In this document: piece by piece, positions 18,159 through 24,858 of the stretch
Layout: each line of letters opens with the position of its first letter
Numbering within the stretch: the stretch's first letter is position 1
Assembly (NCBI GenBank): GCA_964510225.1
Contig: CAZEAN010000072.1
Coordinates: forward strand, 1-29,944
DNA length: 29,944 nucleotides
Source of the DNA: CAZEAN01 sp964510225
Lineage (GTDB): Bacteria; Planctomycetota; Planctomycetia; Isosphaerales; Isosphaeraceae
Direction: 5' to 3'
Notes under the pieces: generated by a model
What the model was told of the DNA's origin: nothing
What the model saw: the letters and a program-made list of their open reading frames with translations, nothing else
Database searches by the model: none
Translations under genes and position numbers: made by a program

Positions 18159-18750
18159 TCAAATCATTTCTTAAAAATAGCATAAGCGCTCCACAAAGAG
18201 ACCAGTCAACACTCGCTCAGTAGGCAATCGAGGAGTTCATCGAAACGACGAAGGCGATCGCGTCGACGACCGGTACCCTAGTTCACGCCGCTGATCTTGC
18301 CCTGGGGAGGATCCAGATTTGTGACCTGAAAACGGGATCGCTCCAGGAACTCTCTTGCCGACTAGACAGGGGTGCGATCCGATCAGGCGACCCGACAAAC
18401 GATATTTCTCCAATGATCCCAACGCCTTAGCTCTTGCTTCCACCATCAGAAGATCCATTGCTTGAGGTCATGGCGTTGGCAGTAGTCGGCGATGGTGAGG
18501 CCAGACCATTGCTACAGTTCGATGGTCTCTTGCCAAAAGTGCTCTTTGAGGGGAACGCGAGGTTCACCGCGCGTTGTGGCCTGTTGGTGGCTCCGGGAGA
18601 CTCGGTGCTGTCCCCCAACTGCTACAAACCGCCGTAAGATGGGTTTGGTTTTACGGATACGAATCCATTAGTTAGATTTAAACGACTTCTATAGAATCGT
18701 AGCGCGTCTGCGAACAATAGACAGATCGGGATGATTCCGGGGATAGTCCA
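18159..18750. other. 592-bp region without intact genes; holds an IS66-type scar
   Basis: Between the large exported protein and the TetR gene no intact coding sequence was found. It contains the degraded tnpA remnant at about 18300-18580. The part from 18590 to 18750 is AT-richer and must hold the promoter of the TetR gene; a TATAGA at 18690-18695 could be a -10 but has no good -35. A TetR-type half-site TAGACAG lies at 18718-18724. Small open frames on both strands here show no protein-like pattern. Confidence 0.55.
18300..18580 (-). pseudogene. Remnant of an IS66-family tnpA accessory transposase gene
   Basis: In one minus-strand frame the translation reads LKEHFWQETIEL, stop, QWSGLTIADYCQRHDLKQWIF, stop, WWKQELRRW. 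This is the helix-turn-helix signature of the IS66 TnpA accessory protein (W-x-x-SGLTIADYCxRHxL followed by FYWWKxELRR). Stops at EL*QW and IF*WW, and two more further on before SAREFLERSRFQV, show that it is dead. The neighbouring genes tnpB and tnpC are absent and no terminal inverted repeats could be confirmed, so this is a scar rather than an element. End positions are approximate. Confidence 0.7.
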
Positions 18751-19326
18751 ATCGCCAAGAAATCGGATGCCCGACAGCGGATCATCGAAACCGCAGAGCG
18801 GCTCTTCTATGCCGAAGGGATCCGTGCGGTCGGGATCGATCGGATTATTGCCGAGGCCTCTGTGGCGAAGATGACCTTGTACAATCACTTCGCCTCAAAA
18901 GACGACCTAATCCTGGCCGTTTTGCAATATCGAGAAGAGCAAGTCTTAGACCTATTTAGGACGTCGATCGACCGCTACCACAACAACGGCATAAGTCGAC
19001 TCTCCGCCTTTTTTATGACGCTGAAGGACTGGTTCCAGGAACCTGGATTCCGTGGGTGTTCATTCATTAACGCATCCGTTGAGCTTGCCAACGCAAGCCA
19101 TCCGGGATCGGTCTTCTCCGCCGCACACAAAGAGCGCTTTCATGGGTTAATCACCGCAGTCCTCTCCGAAACGGTCGGAGAGAAAGTGGCGGAGCAGATT
19201 GGACCTGCGGTCGGACTCCTTGTCGAAGGTTCGATCATCGAATCGGTAATGCAACAGACCTCAAAACCAGCCGACGATGCCCGCCTAGCCACTCAAGTCC
19301 TGATCGAGGCAACTCGAAAATCGTAA
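18751..19326 (+). CDS. TetR-family transcriptional regulator with a non-canonical start
   Basis: Reading from 18751 gives a 191-residue TetR protein, the usual family length. The HTH runs KSDARQRIIETAERLFYAEG, IRAVGIDRIIAEASVAKMTLYNHFASKDDLI, followed by a ligand-binding domain (WFQEPGFRGCSFINASVELAN, typical of the PF16925-like C-terminal type). The frame has no ATG, GTG or TTG between the upstream stop (TAG 18718-18720) and the HTH: the first GTG, at 18862, would remove most of the HTH. ATC 18751 begins IAKKSDARQ, as TetR starts do, and GGGGA at 18739-18743 sits 7 nt before it. An ATG at 18731 is in another frame. So either AUC is the start, or the start codon or frame has been damaged. It probably represses the divergent or downstream genes through the site at 19355. 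Confidence 0.75.
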   Translation: MAKKSDARQRIIETAERLFYAEGIRAVGIDRIIAEASVAKMTLYNHFASKDDLILAVLQYREEQVLDLFRTSIDRYHNNGISRLSAFFMTLKDWFQEPGFRGCSFINASVELANASHPGSVFSAAHKERFHGLITAVLSETVGEKVAEQIGPAVGLLVEGSIIESVMQQTSKPADDARLATQVLIEATRKS

Positions 19327-19354
19327 TTCAGTGCGAGTCCGCCGTAAGAAAAAA

Positions 19355-19370
19355 TAGACAGGTCTGTCTA
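19355..19370. promoter_or_regulatory. TetR-type operator palindrome
   Basis: TAGACAG-GT-CTGTCTA is a perfect inverted repeat with 7-bp arms and a 2-bp centre. It has the TAGAC-N6-GTCTA layout known for operators of NemR-like TetR regulators. It lies between the TetR gene and the first enzyme-type gene, so it probably controls transcription of the cluster to its right. A half-site TAGACAG at 18718-18724, before the TetR gene itself, could give autoregulation. Confidence 0.7.
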
Positions 19371-19457
19371 CCTAGTAGCTCGCGAGGGACGAAGAGTCTC
19401 ATCGAGAGAGCGCGGAATCGACGGTAAGCCGGAAGCCTTCAAGCGAGGAGCCGCGTG

Positions 19458-19838
19458 ATGGATGCAGAGTCGTTCAGTTTCAATGATCATGATGCGATCA
19501 CCGGCAACATCCAACCCGACATTGATGCCGCCAGAACCGGAAACGGGGCGGCGATGCGGTTAAGCGGGTTTGATCACGCTCGGATCGTAGGTTCGCTTGC
19601 TGGCAATCCGATCAACCTTGATCCCAACCCCTTCGTCGAGCTGTTCAACCACGTCGGTGGGTCTCCTGACGTCCAGTCCAAGGTTATCTCCAGCGACGTT
19701 CAAGGAAACGCTGCTTCCGCGGGTGTGGAGTTCCAAAACTGGGGAGGTATTCGCTACACCGACCTCTTTGGCCTCTAACAGAAGGATCGTGAGTGGAAGA
19801 TCAGCGCGAAAGTCTACGATTCGCATACGCGAAACTAG
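19458..19838 (+). pseudogene. SnoaL/lumazine-binding-like (NTF2 fold) gene broken by a nonsense codon
   Basis: From ATG 19458 the frame reads 106 codons with the pattern DAARTGNGAAM, HARIVGSLAG, SSDVQGNAASAGVEFQNWGGIRYTDLFGL, which matches the NTF2-fold lumazine-binding/SnoaL-like family. It meets TAA at 19776-19778. The same frame continues QKDREWKISAKVYDSHTRN to TAG at 19836-19838, which is the expected family ending (usually Y-K-x-D-G-x-WKI-x-x-KVYxxH). One codon, normally Tyr, therefore became a stop. Family members bind small ligands or act as cyclases or isomerases. The first part also looks degenerate (MRLSGFDHA), so the gene is probably inactive unless the stop is read through. Confidence 0.7.
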
Positions 19839-19927
19839 TGAAGTTCCCTTCAACACAGTACCAGCTAGACCCCAACAACGATTCAACCGACCTCAACACA
19901 ATCAACCTCAATCAGGGAGATCGAATC

Positions 19928-20893
19928 ATGTCTACGTTACATCGAGCTGGCTTGACCCTGGGACTACTCCTCGGAGGACCCCTTGTAGCCAACGTTGCCC
20001 AAGCCCAGGAATCGAAAGGAGAGATTCCGCAAGTCTTCTACCGGACAGTTGAAATCGACGGACTCGAAATCTTCTATCGTGAAGCGGGTCCTGAGGACGC
20101 TCCAACCCTCCTGCTACTTCACGGCTTTCCTACATCATCGCACATGTTTCGTGACCTTATCCCTGCGTTGGCCGACCGTTACCATGTCGTTGCCCCGGAC
20201 TATCCGGGCTACGGGTACAGCTCGGCACCCTCGGTCGATGACTTTGACTACACCTTTGACAACCTTGCGGCGGTCGTCGAAAAATTCACCGAAGAGATCG
20301 GGTTGAACTCCTACTCTCTCTACTTGATGGACTATGGTGCCCCAGTCGGATTCCGAGTCGCTGTCAAGCATCCCGAACGTGTCCAGACTCTGATCATCCA
20401 GAACGGTAATGCCTACGATGAAGGGATTGATAACGATTTCTGGGTCCCAATCAAGGAGTACTGGAAGAATCGGACCGAAGAGCAAGGTGATAAACTCCGA
20501 TCACTCCTGACACTTGAGGCAACCAAGTGGCAGTACACCACCGGTGTCCGCGACCTCGAAAGGATTAGCCCGGATACCTGGGGGCATGTTCAACCACTCC
20601 TCGATCGTCCCGGCAACCAAGAGATCCAACTCGCTCTCTTCTACAGCTACGGAAGCAACCCACCGCTCTACCCTGAGTGGCAAGAGTACCTTCGCGAACA
20701 CCAACCCCCGACTCTGATCGCCTGGGGTAAGAATGACCTCATCTTCCCAGCCGCAGGTGCTCACCCTTACAAACGGGATCTCGAGAACCTTGAGTTCCAC
20801 CTGCTCGACACCGGACACTTCGCCCTTGAAGAGGATGGAGACGTCATCGCTCAACTGATCAGAGACTTCCTAGCCGAGCAATTCGACCAGTAA
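19928..20893 (+). CDS. Exported alpha/beta hydrolase, haloalkane dehalogenase/epoxide hydrolase type
   Basis: The 321-residue product starts at ATG 19928 with AGGGAG about 8 nt upstream. It has a signal peptide (AGLTLGLLLGGPLVANVAQAQ, cleavage near residue 26). The hydrolase core has the oxyanion motif HGFPTSSHMF (His65), a DYPGYGYS loop, the nucleophile Asp135 in LMDYGAPVG (Asp in place of the usual Ser of lipases), an acid loop (WGKNDLIF) and catalytic His297 in DTGHFALEEDG. An Asp nucleophile is typical of haloalkane dehalogenases and epoxide hydrolases, so it should open C-halogen or epoxide bonds through an ester intermediate in the periplasm. It lies downstream of the TetR operator. Confidence 0.85.
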   Translation: MSTLHRAGLTLGLLLGGPLVANVAQAQESKGEIPQVFYRTVEIDGLEIFYREAGPEDAPTLLLLHGFPTSSHMFRDLIPALADRYHVVAPDYPGYGYSSAPSVDDFDYTFDNLAAVVEKFTEEIGLNSYSLYLMDYGAPVGFRVAVKHPERVQTLIIQNGNAYDEGIDNDFWVPIKEYWKNRTEEQGDKLRSLLTLEATKWQYTTGVRDLERISPDTWGHVQPLLDRPGNQEIQLALFYSYGSNPPLYPEWQEYLREHQPPTLIAWGKNDLIFPAAGAHPYKRDLENLEFHLLDTGHFALEEDGDVIAQLIRDFLAEQFDQ

Positions 20894-20937
20894 CCCGATT
20901 CAGTTCTTTTCCGAGAACTGACGAGAGTACAGAACCA

Positions 20938-20964
20938 AGGGTGCTCGGATCATCCGAGCACCCT
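20938..20964 (+). terminator. Intrinsic terminator-like hairpin after the hydrolase gene
   Basis: AGGGTGCTCGGA (20938-20949) pairs perfectly with TCCGAGCACCCT (20953-20964) around the loop TCA. The 12-bp stem is followed by CACTTCTTCC, which has few T, so termination may be partial. It separates the hydrolase gene from the DUF1348 gene. Confidence 0.65.
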
Positions 20965-20987
20965 CACTTCTTCCAACGAAGAGAGGG

Positions 20988-21461
20988 ATGAAAGTCGCAA
21001 TGAAAAGCCTGGTACCCCCGTTCAACCTTGAAACCGCAACCGCCAAAGTACGAGCTGCTGAGGACAAGTGGAACTCGCGTGATCCCGGAGCGGTTGCCTT
21101 GGCCTACACGGAAGATTCCGAGTGGCGGAACCGGGATCAGTTTATTCGAGGGAGAGATCAGATCCGTACCTTCCTGAGCACGAAATGGCAGAAGGAACTT
21201 GACTACCGACTGATCAAGAGTCTCTGGAGCTTCAACGAGAATCGGATCGCCGTTCGCTTTCAGTATGAATTTCACGACCTGGAAGGGCAGTGGTATCGAG
21301 CTTATGGCAACGAACTCTGGGAGTTCAACGAAGTCGGCCTCATGAAACGTCGCGAGGCCAGTATCAATGACGTCCGCATCAGTGCGACGGAGCGGAAGTT
21401 TCACTGGTCCGCCCCAGGACCAAGGCCAGCCGGCACACCCGAGATCCCAGAGATCCGCTGA
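20988..21461 (+). CDS. DUF1348 family (NTF2-like) protein
   Basis: The product has 157 residues and matches the DUF1348 nuclear-transport-factor-2-like family along its length: PPFNLETATAKVRAAEDKWN, DPGAVALAYTEDSEWRNRD, FLSTKWQKELDYRL, NRIAVRFQYEFHDLEGQWYR, YGNELWEFNEVGLMKRREASINDV. ATGs at 20988 and 21000 are both possible; GAGAGGG directly precedes the first. The family has no established activity, but members occur beside TetR regulators and small hydrolases. Unlike its neighbours on both sides it is intact. It lies in the accessory block just after a terminator-like hairpin. Confidence 0.85.
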   Translation: MKVAMKSLVPPFNLETATAKVRAAEDKWNSRDPGAVALAYTEDSEWRNRDQFIRGRDQIRTFLSTKWQKELDYRLIKSLWSFNENRIAVRFQYEFHDLEGQWYRAYGNELWEFNEVGLMKRREASINDVRISATERKFHWSAPGPRPAGTPEIPEIR

Positions 21462-21503
21462 GTTCCGTGTTTCTTACGAAGGCCCCAAACGAGGAGCCGA
21501 TCC

Positions 21504-22192
21504 ATGGACCGCCAGCCAAGTGACGTTGCGTTTACGCCAGCCGTCAAAGCCATTCAAACCGAAAAAGGGTCACGTGCTTCCTACGCTCGGATGGAGGAGA
21601 AGGGAAGTTGGCAGACAAGGGTGACTCATGAGCTTCAAGAGCTTATCAAATATATCGTCATGTTTTATCTAGGCACGACGAACACGGAGGGTCAGCCGTA
21701 TATCCAGTACCGGGGAGGAGCATCTGGCTTCCTCAAAGTTCTCGATGAGAAAACATTCGGGTTCGCCGACTTCGGTGGTAACCGTCAGTACATTACATTA
21801 CGCTCGGGAATCTTTCCGAGAATCCTCAGGCCTTTATCTTCTTGATCGACTACGTCCAGAGCCGACGAGTTAAGGTCTGGGGAACGGCCCGGGTCGTGGA
21901 GGATGACCCCGATCTCATCGACCGCCTGACGGACACGGACTATTCTAATAAACCCGAGTGTGTCATCCTCTTCACGATCGAGGCCTGGGACATCAATTGT
22001 CCACAACATATCCACAAACGGCTCCCACAATCGATGGTTATGCCGGTGATCGAACAACTTCAGGCAAGGATCCGAGAATTAAAAAAAACCCTCAGCGAGG
22101 GAAGCAGCACACCCGAACCCTCAGAACCAGATCATTCACTCAGAGACCTTAGCGACACTAGAACCGATTACAGCCTGGCGAAGACGCTCTAA
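21504..22192 (+). pseudogene. PPOX-family flavoprotein gene broken by a frameshift
   Basis: From ATG 21504 (GAGGAG about 8 nt upstream) the frame codes FYLGTTNTEGQPYIQYRGG, FLKVLDEKTFGFADFGGNRQYITL, the PNPOx-like split-barrel family. It then runs into a stop at 21845. In another frame, from about 21805, translation resumes with GNLSENPQAFIFLIDYVQSRRVKVWGTARVVEDDP and FTIEAWDINCPQHIHKRLPQ, the proper second half, and ends at 22192. The break is near CGCTCGGG (about 21802-21809) and fits loss of one base or gain of two. The family ending CPQHIxxR is present, so the protein would be complete if restored. It overlaps the minus-strand PHP gene by 57 nt at its end. A sequencing error is possible. 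Confidence 0.75.
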
Positions 22193-23017
22193 GTCACTCT
22201 CAGGGGTTGTGACGGCGCCAACCCAGCTCCCAGATCGATCCGGGGCGTGAAAGTCAGAGCCGGCGGTCGGAATGAGCCCTAATTCATCAACGATGAGAGT
22301 CCGACGTCGGCGTTCCCGATTATCAACGCCAGGACCATCAATTTCGAGTGCTGAGAGTCCTTGTTCACGGAGGCCGGCAATCTGGTTGATCCCAAGATAC
22401 CGAGGAGGATGAGCAAGCCCAGCAACTCCTCCAGCTTCTCGGATTAACTGGATCGAGTCGGCGCCCCCGAGCAGTGGCTTGGGGACAAACGCCGGGCCAT
22501 TGTCCCCCAAAAGGCGATCGAAGACGAGCCGTCGCGTTGGGACTTGCCCCGAACGAACCAAGGTTTCCGCGAGGTGCCGACGGCCGAGCGCAGCCCGAGG
22601 AAACCACTTACTCAGGTCGTCGTAATCGAGCTTGAATCCAAGCTTCCGCAGACGAGTGATCATTTCGAGAAAACGGTCGTTGCGTGCGCGACAGAGCGAC
22701 TCGGTTTGTTCGACAAGTCGCGAATCGTCCGGGTCGACAAAATACCCGAGGATGTGGAGTTCACGGCCCTGGTCAATCGCACTGAGTTCGACACCCGCGA
22801 TCAGCTCGATTCCCAGTCGGGCGGCCTCGGAAGATCCTGAGGCGATCCCACGCGTTGTATCGTGGTCGGTAATGGCAACGCCACAAAGTCCGACCTCGGC
22901 GGCGGCCCGAACTACTTCACCCGGGCTGCAATGGCCGTCAGATCGGGTGGTATGGACGTGGAGGTCAGCGCCTCGAGAAGGCCGAGGTTTGGCGGGTGGG
23001 CGCGATCGCCGGCTCAT
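22136..23017 (-). CDS. PHP-domain phosphoesterase (RnaAM/TrpH-like)
   Basis: The product has 293 residues and is a PHP-domain metal phosphoesterase. The metal-binding motifs are in order: HVH at residues 20-22, SDGH around 26-29, DHD at 51-53, VELSAIDQGRELHILGYFVDP, GLAHPPRYLG, and GSDFH near 250. Family members (TrpH/YciV, 5'-3' exonuclease or 3',5'-nucleotide phosphatase) cleave phosphoesters of nucleotides or short RNAs. Its ATG overlaps the nusB stop (ATGA), so it is translationally coupled to nusB. The last 57 nt overlap the frameshifted PPOX gene on the other strand. Confidence 0.85.
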   Translation of the reverse strand: MSRRSRPPAKPRPSRGADLHVHTTRSDGHCSPGEVVRAAAEVGLCGVAITDHDTTRGIASGSSEAARLGIELIAGVELSAIDQGRELHILGYFVDPDDSRLVEQTESLCRARNDRFLEMITRLRKLGFKLDYDDLSKWFPRAALGRRHLAETLVRSGQVPTRRLVFDRLLGDNGPAFVPKPLLGGADSIQLIREAGGVAGLAHPPRYLGINQIAGLREQGLSALEIDGPGVDNRERRRRTLIVDELGLIPTAGSDFHAPDRSGSWVGAVTTPESDLERLRQAVIGSSVAKVSE

Positions 23018-23505
23018 AAATCTTCGGAATGGGATGACTCTGAATCTTCGGTTGAACCGTCAATCGGCCTCTCGTCCGATCCTCCGTTAGCATCTCGATT
23101 TTTGGCCGCCATCGCTTGGAGTCGGTCGAGAATCCCATTCACGAATCGACTCGACTGAGCCGTGCTGTAGCGTTTGGCAAGCTCGAGCGCTTCGTTGATC
23201 ACCACCTTGATAGGCACTTCCGTGGAATAAAGCATCTCAAAGGCACCGAGCCGAAGAATATTCCGGTCAATCGTCGCCATCCGGTCAACCGACCAATTTT
23301 CAGCGACCGAGCCGAGGGCGAGGTCAATCTCCGACTGACGCTTCCGGACGCCAGCAACGAGATCGTCGGCGTATGACCGGAGTTCCTCATGCTGAAGTCG
23401 ACGCTCCATGAATTGGCGGACTTCGGTCGGTGGAAGATCAGGATTCTGCTCTAGTTGATACAACACTTGCAGGGCGATTTCTCGCCCTCGAGTACGGCGC
23501 GGCAT
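23014..23505 (-). CDS. nusB: Transcription antitermination protein NusB
   Basis: The 163-residue product matches NusB: RTRGREIALQVLYQLEQNP, FMERRLQHEELRSYADDLVAGV, WSVDRMATIDRNILRLGAFEMLYSTEVPIKVVINEALELAKRYSTAQSSRFVNGILDRL. With NusE (S10) it binds boxA in rRNA transcripts and prevents premature termination. The C-terminal 25 residues are an acidic, serine-rich tail beyond the usual end. No good ribosome binding site precedes ATG 23505. The gene leads a two-gene unit with the PHP phosphoesterase (ATGA overlap). A very strong hairpin lies 42 nt upstream of its start. Confidence 0.95.
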   Translation of the reverse strand: MPRRTRGREIALQVLYQLEQNPDLPPTEVRQFMERRLQHEELRSYADDLVAGVRKRQSEIDLALGSVAENWSVDRMATIDRNILRLGAFEMLYSTEVPIKVVINEALELAKRYSTAQSSRFVNGILDRLQAMAAKNRDANGGSDERPIDGSTEDSESSHSEDL

Positions 23506-23808
23506 GATCGACTGTTGTCGGAGGGGTTGAGCTAAGAATAATGGTATTCATCCTTGGACCAAGAACGGAGTCCCGTTCTTGGTCCAAGGATGAACGATCG
23601 AGTGCCCGGCCTCTTCCGAGAATCGTCGAGTCCGAGACATTTAACATAATTTGATTGTAGTCAGCTGGAATTAGATTCGGGAAGCAGCTCTAGAGAAGGA
23701 TTCGGGGCGAAGTTCCCAAGCTATCGAAATTGATTTGTGCTGTTGTTAGAATCGATTTGATCAAAGGGTATCAGATCTGAGGTATCTTACGATACTGGAG
23801 AACAAGCA
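23506..23808. other. Divergent intergenic region between nusB and the NPYAAP membrane protein gene
   Basis: This 303-bp stretch carries the 48-nt perfect hairpin at 23547-23594 and a short GTATC/GATAC repeat just before the plus-strand gene. No convincing -35/-10 pair was found. No coding pattern was seen. Confidence 0.5.
23547..23594. repeat. Perfect 22-bp inverted repeat (hairpin) upstream of nusB
   Basis: Positions 23547-23568 are the exact reverse complement of 23573-23594, with a 4-nt AGTC loop. Inside each arm is a smaller near-palindrome (TTGGACCAA/TTGGTCCAA). Neither strand has a T run after the stem, so it is not a standard intrinsic terminator. On the minus strand it would fall in the nusB leader if transcription starts beyond it. 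It could be a regulatory RNA hairpin, a protein-binding site or a MITE/REP-like element. Confidence 0.85.
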
Positions 23809-24702
23809 GTGTCTTATGGAAAAACTTCGGACTCATTCGGGCCGGATCGCCGTGATGAGTCAGATTTTGATCAGCAAAACCCTTATGCGGCACCAAGTCC
23901 CTTGGGTAAGACTGAGGGCCTTGAATTTGATCAACTCGAACCTACCGATGGAAAGATTCGTCTTGGCCATCTCAACGCTGCATTCAAAATCGCATCCGAT
24001 CGGCAAGGGGTCTGGATATTGAGCTTGCTGGCGGTCGGACTCCCGGCCTTCGTCTTGAATGTCGTCCTCGGAATTCTCCAACAAGTCGTTGACGCACAGC
24101 TCGCACAACTCGGTTCCTCCACAGTCAGTCTTGCGATCAGCCAACTTGTGACAATCCCCTTTAGTTGCGTGGTCGCTGCCTTCGTAAACGCCGCTTACTT
24201 TAGCCTCGCTTGCAAACAACTTCGAGGAGAGCCGATTAGTGTGGGTGACGCCTTCAATATTGGTTCTTCCTACGGGGCTGTTTACATTACCACAATTGTC
24301 AGCGCACTCATCAGCTTCCCGATGATCTTACTGATTCAAACCATTGTGTTACCTGTACTCGAACCGGAAGCAAATCGGGCTATTTCACCCGCAGAAGTCG
24401 CTTTGGTCCTTGCTTCCTTCTTGATCGCGATCCTGATCACTGCTCGGTTTATGTTGGCTATTCCGCTTGTTGTCGATGGTCGGCAAGAGGGAATTAAGGC
24501 GTTGCAGCTCAGTTGGAAGGCGACGCGAGGGATCAAGAAGTCAATAGCTGCCGTTTTCTTCCATGTCTCTGCAGCGTTTCTTTCTGGTGTCGGAGCGATT
24601 CTCTGCGGTGTCGGGATCCTCTTGACGGCACCGATCTACTTTCTCGCTGTTTCATTAGTCTATCGAGATCTCTTCCCCGCGAAGGGAGTCCAGCATTCGT
24701 AG
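23809..24702 (+). CDS. Planctomycete-type polytopic membrane protein with NPYAAP motif
   Basis: The 297-residue product starts at GTG 23809, with GGAG about 8 nt upstream. The first 50 residues are hydrophilic and include NPYAAPSPLG, a motif common at the start of planctomycete inner-membrane proteins. Five to six membrane segments follow (about 68-90, 105-130, 155-185, 192-220 and 245-285). Segment spacing and the ending AVSLVYRDLF resemble the glycerophosphodiester phosphodiesterase membrane-domain/DUF975-like families, which have no known catalytic residues. Function not assigned. A hairpin lies 49 nt after the stop. Confidence 0.75.
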   Translation: MSYGKTSDSFGPDRRDESDFDQQNPYAAPSPLGKTEGLEFDQLEPTDGKIRLGHLNAAFKIASDRQGVWILSLLAVGLPAFVLNVVLGILQQVVDAQLAQLGSSTVSLAISQLVTIPFSCVVAAFVNAAYFSLACKQLRGEPISVGDAFNIGSSYGAVYITTIVSALISFPMILLIQTIVLPVLEPEANRAISPAEVALVLASFLIAILITARFMLAIPLVVDGRQEGIKALQLSWKATRGIKKSIAAVFFHVSAAFLSGVGAILCGVGILLTAPIYFLAVSLVYRDLFPAKGVQHS

Positions 24703-24750
24703 AGGTCTTGTGTTCGAGGGAAGGCTCGTTGATGTATATTGATCTCCTCT

Positions 24751-24774
24751 GGGATCGCCTGAGGATGCGATCCC
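24751..24774 (+). terminator. Terminator-like hairpin after the NPYAAP gene
   Basis: GGGATCGC (24751-24758) and GCGATCCC (24767-24774) form a perfect 8-bp stem with an 8-nt loop. No T run follows, so it may act only weakly. Confidence 0.45.
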
Positions 24775-24858
24775 GCTAACCTCCGGTTCGAATGTTTACA
24801 CTGGCTCGTTCAATTGATCGAGCCACCATCGAGACCTTTGTTGCCGAGTCATCTCACG

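Noticed and set aside
18427..18637. Small plus and minus open frames in the IS66 scar
   Set aside because: The IS66-like signature is in a different minus frame with stops; these open frames are by-products.
18622..18888. 88-codon minus-strand open frame opposite the TetR start
   Set aside because: It overlaps the TetR HTH coding sequence and has no recognisable motif.
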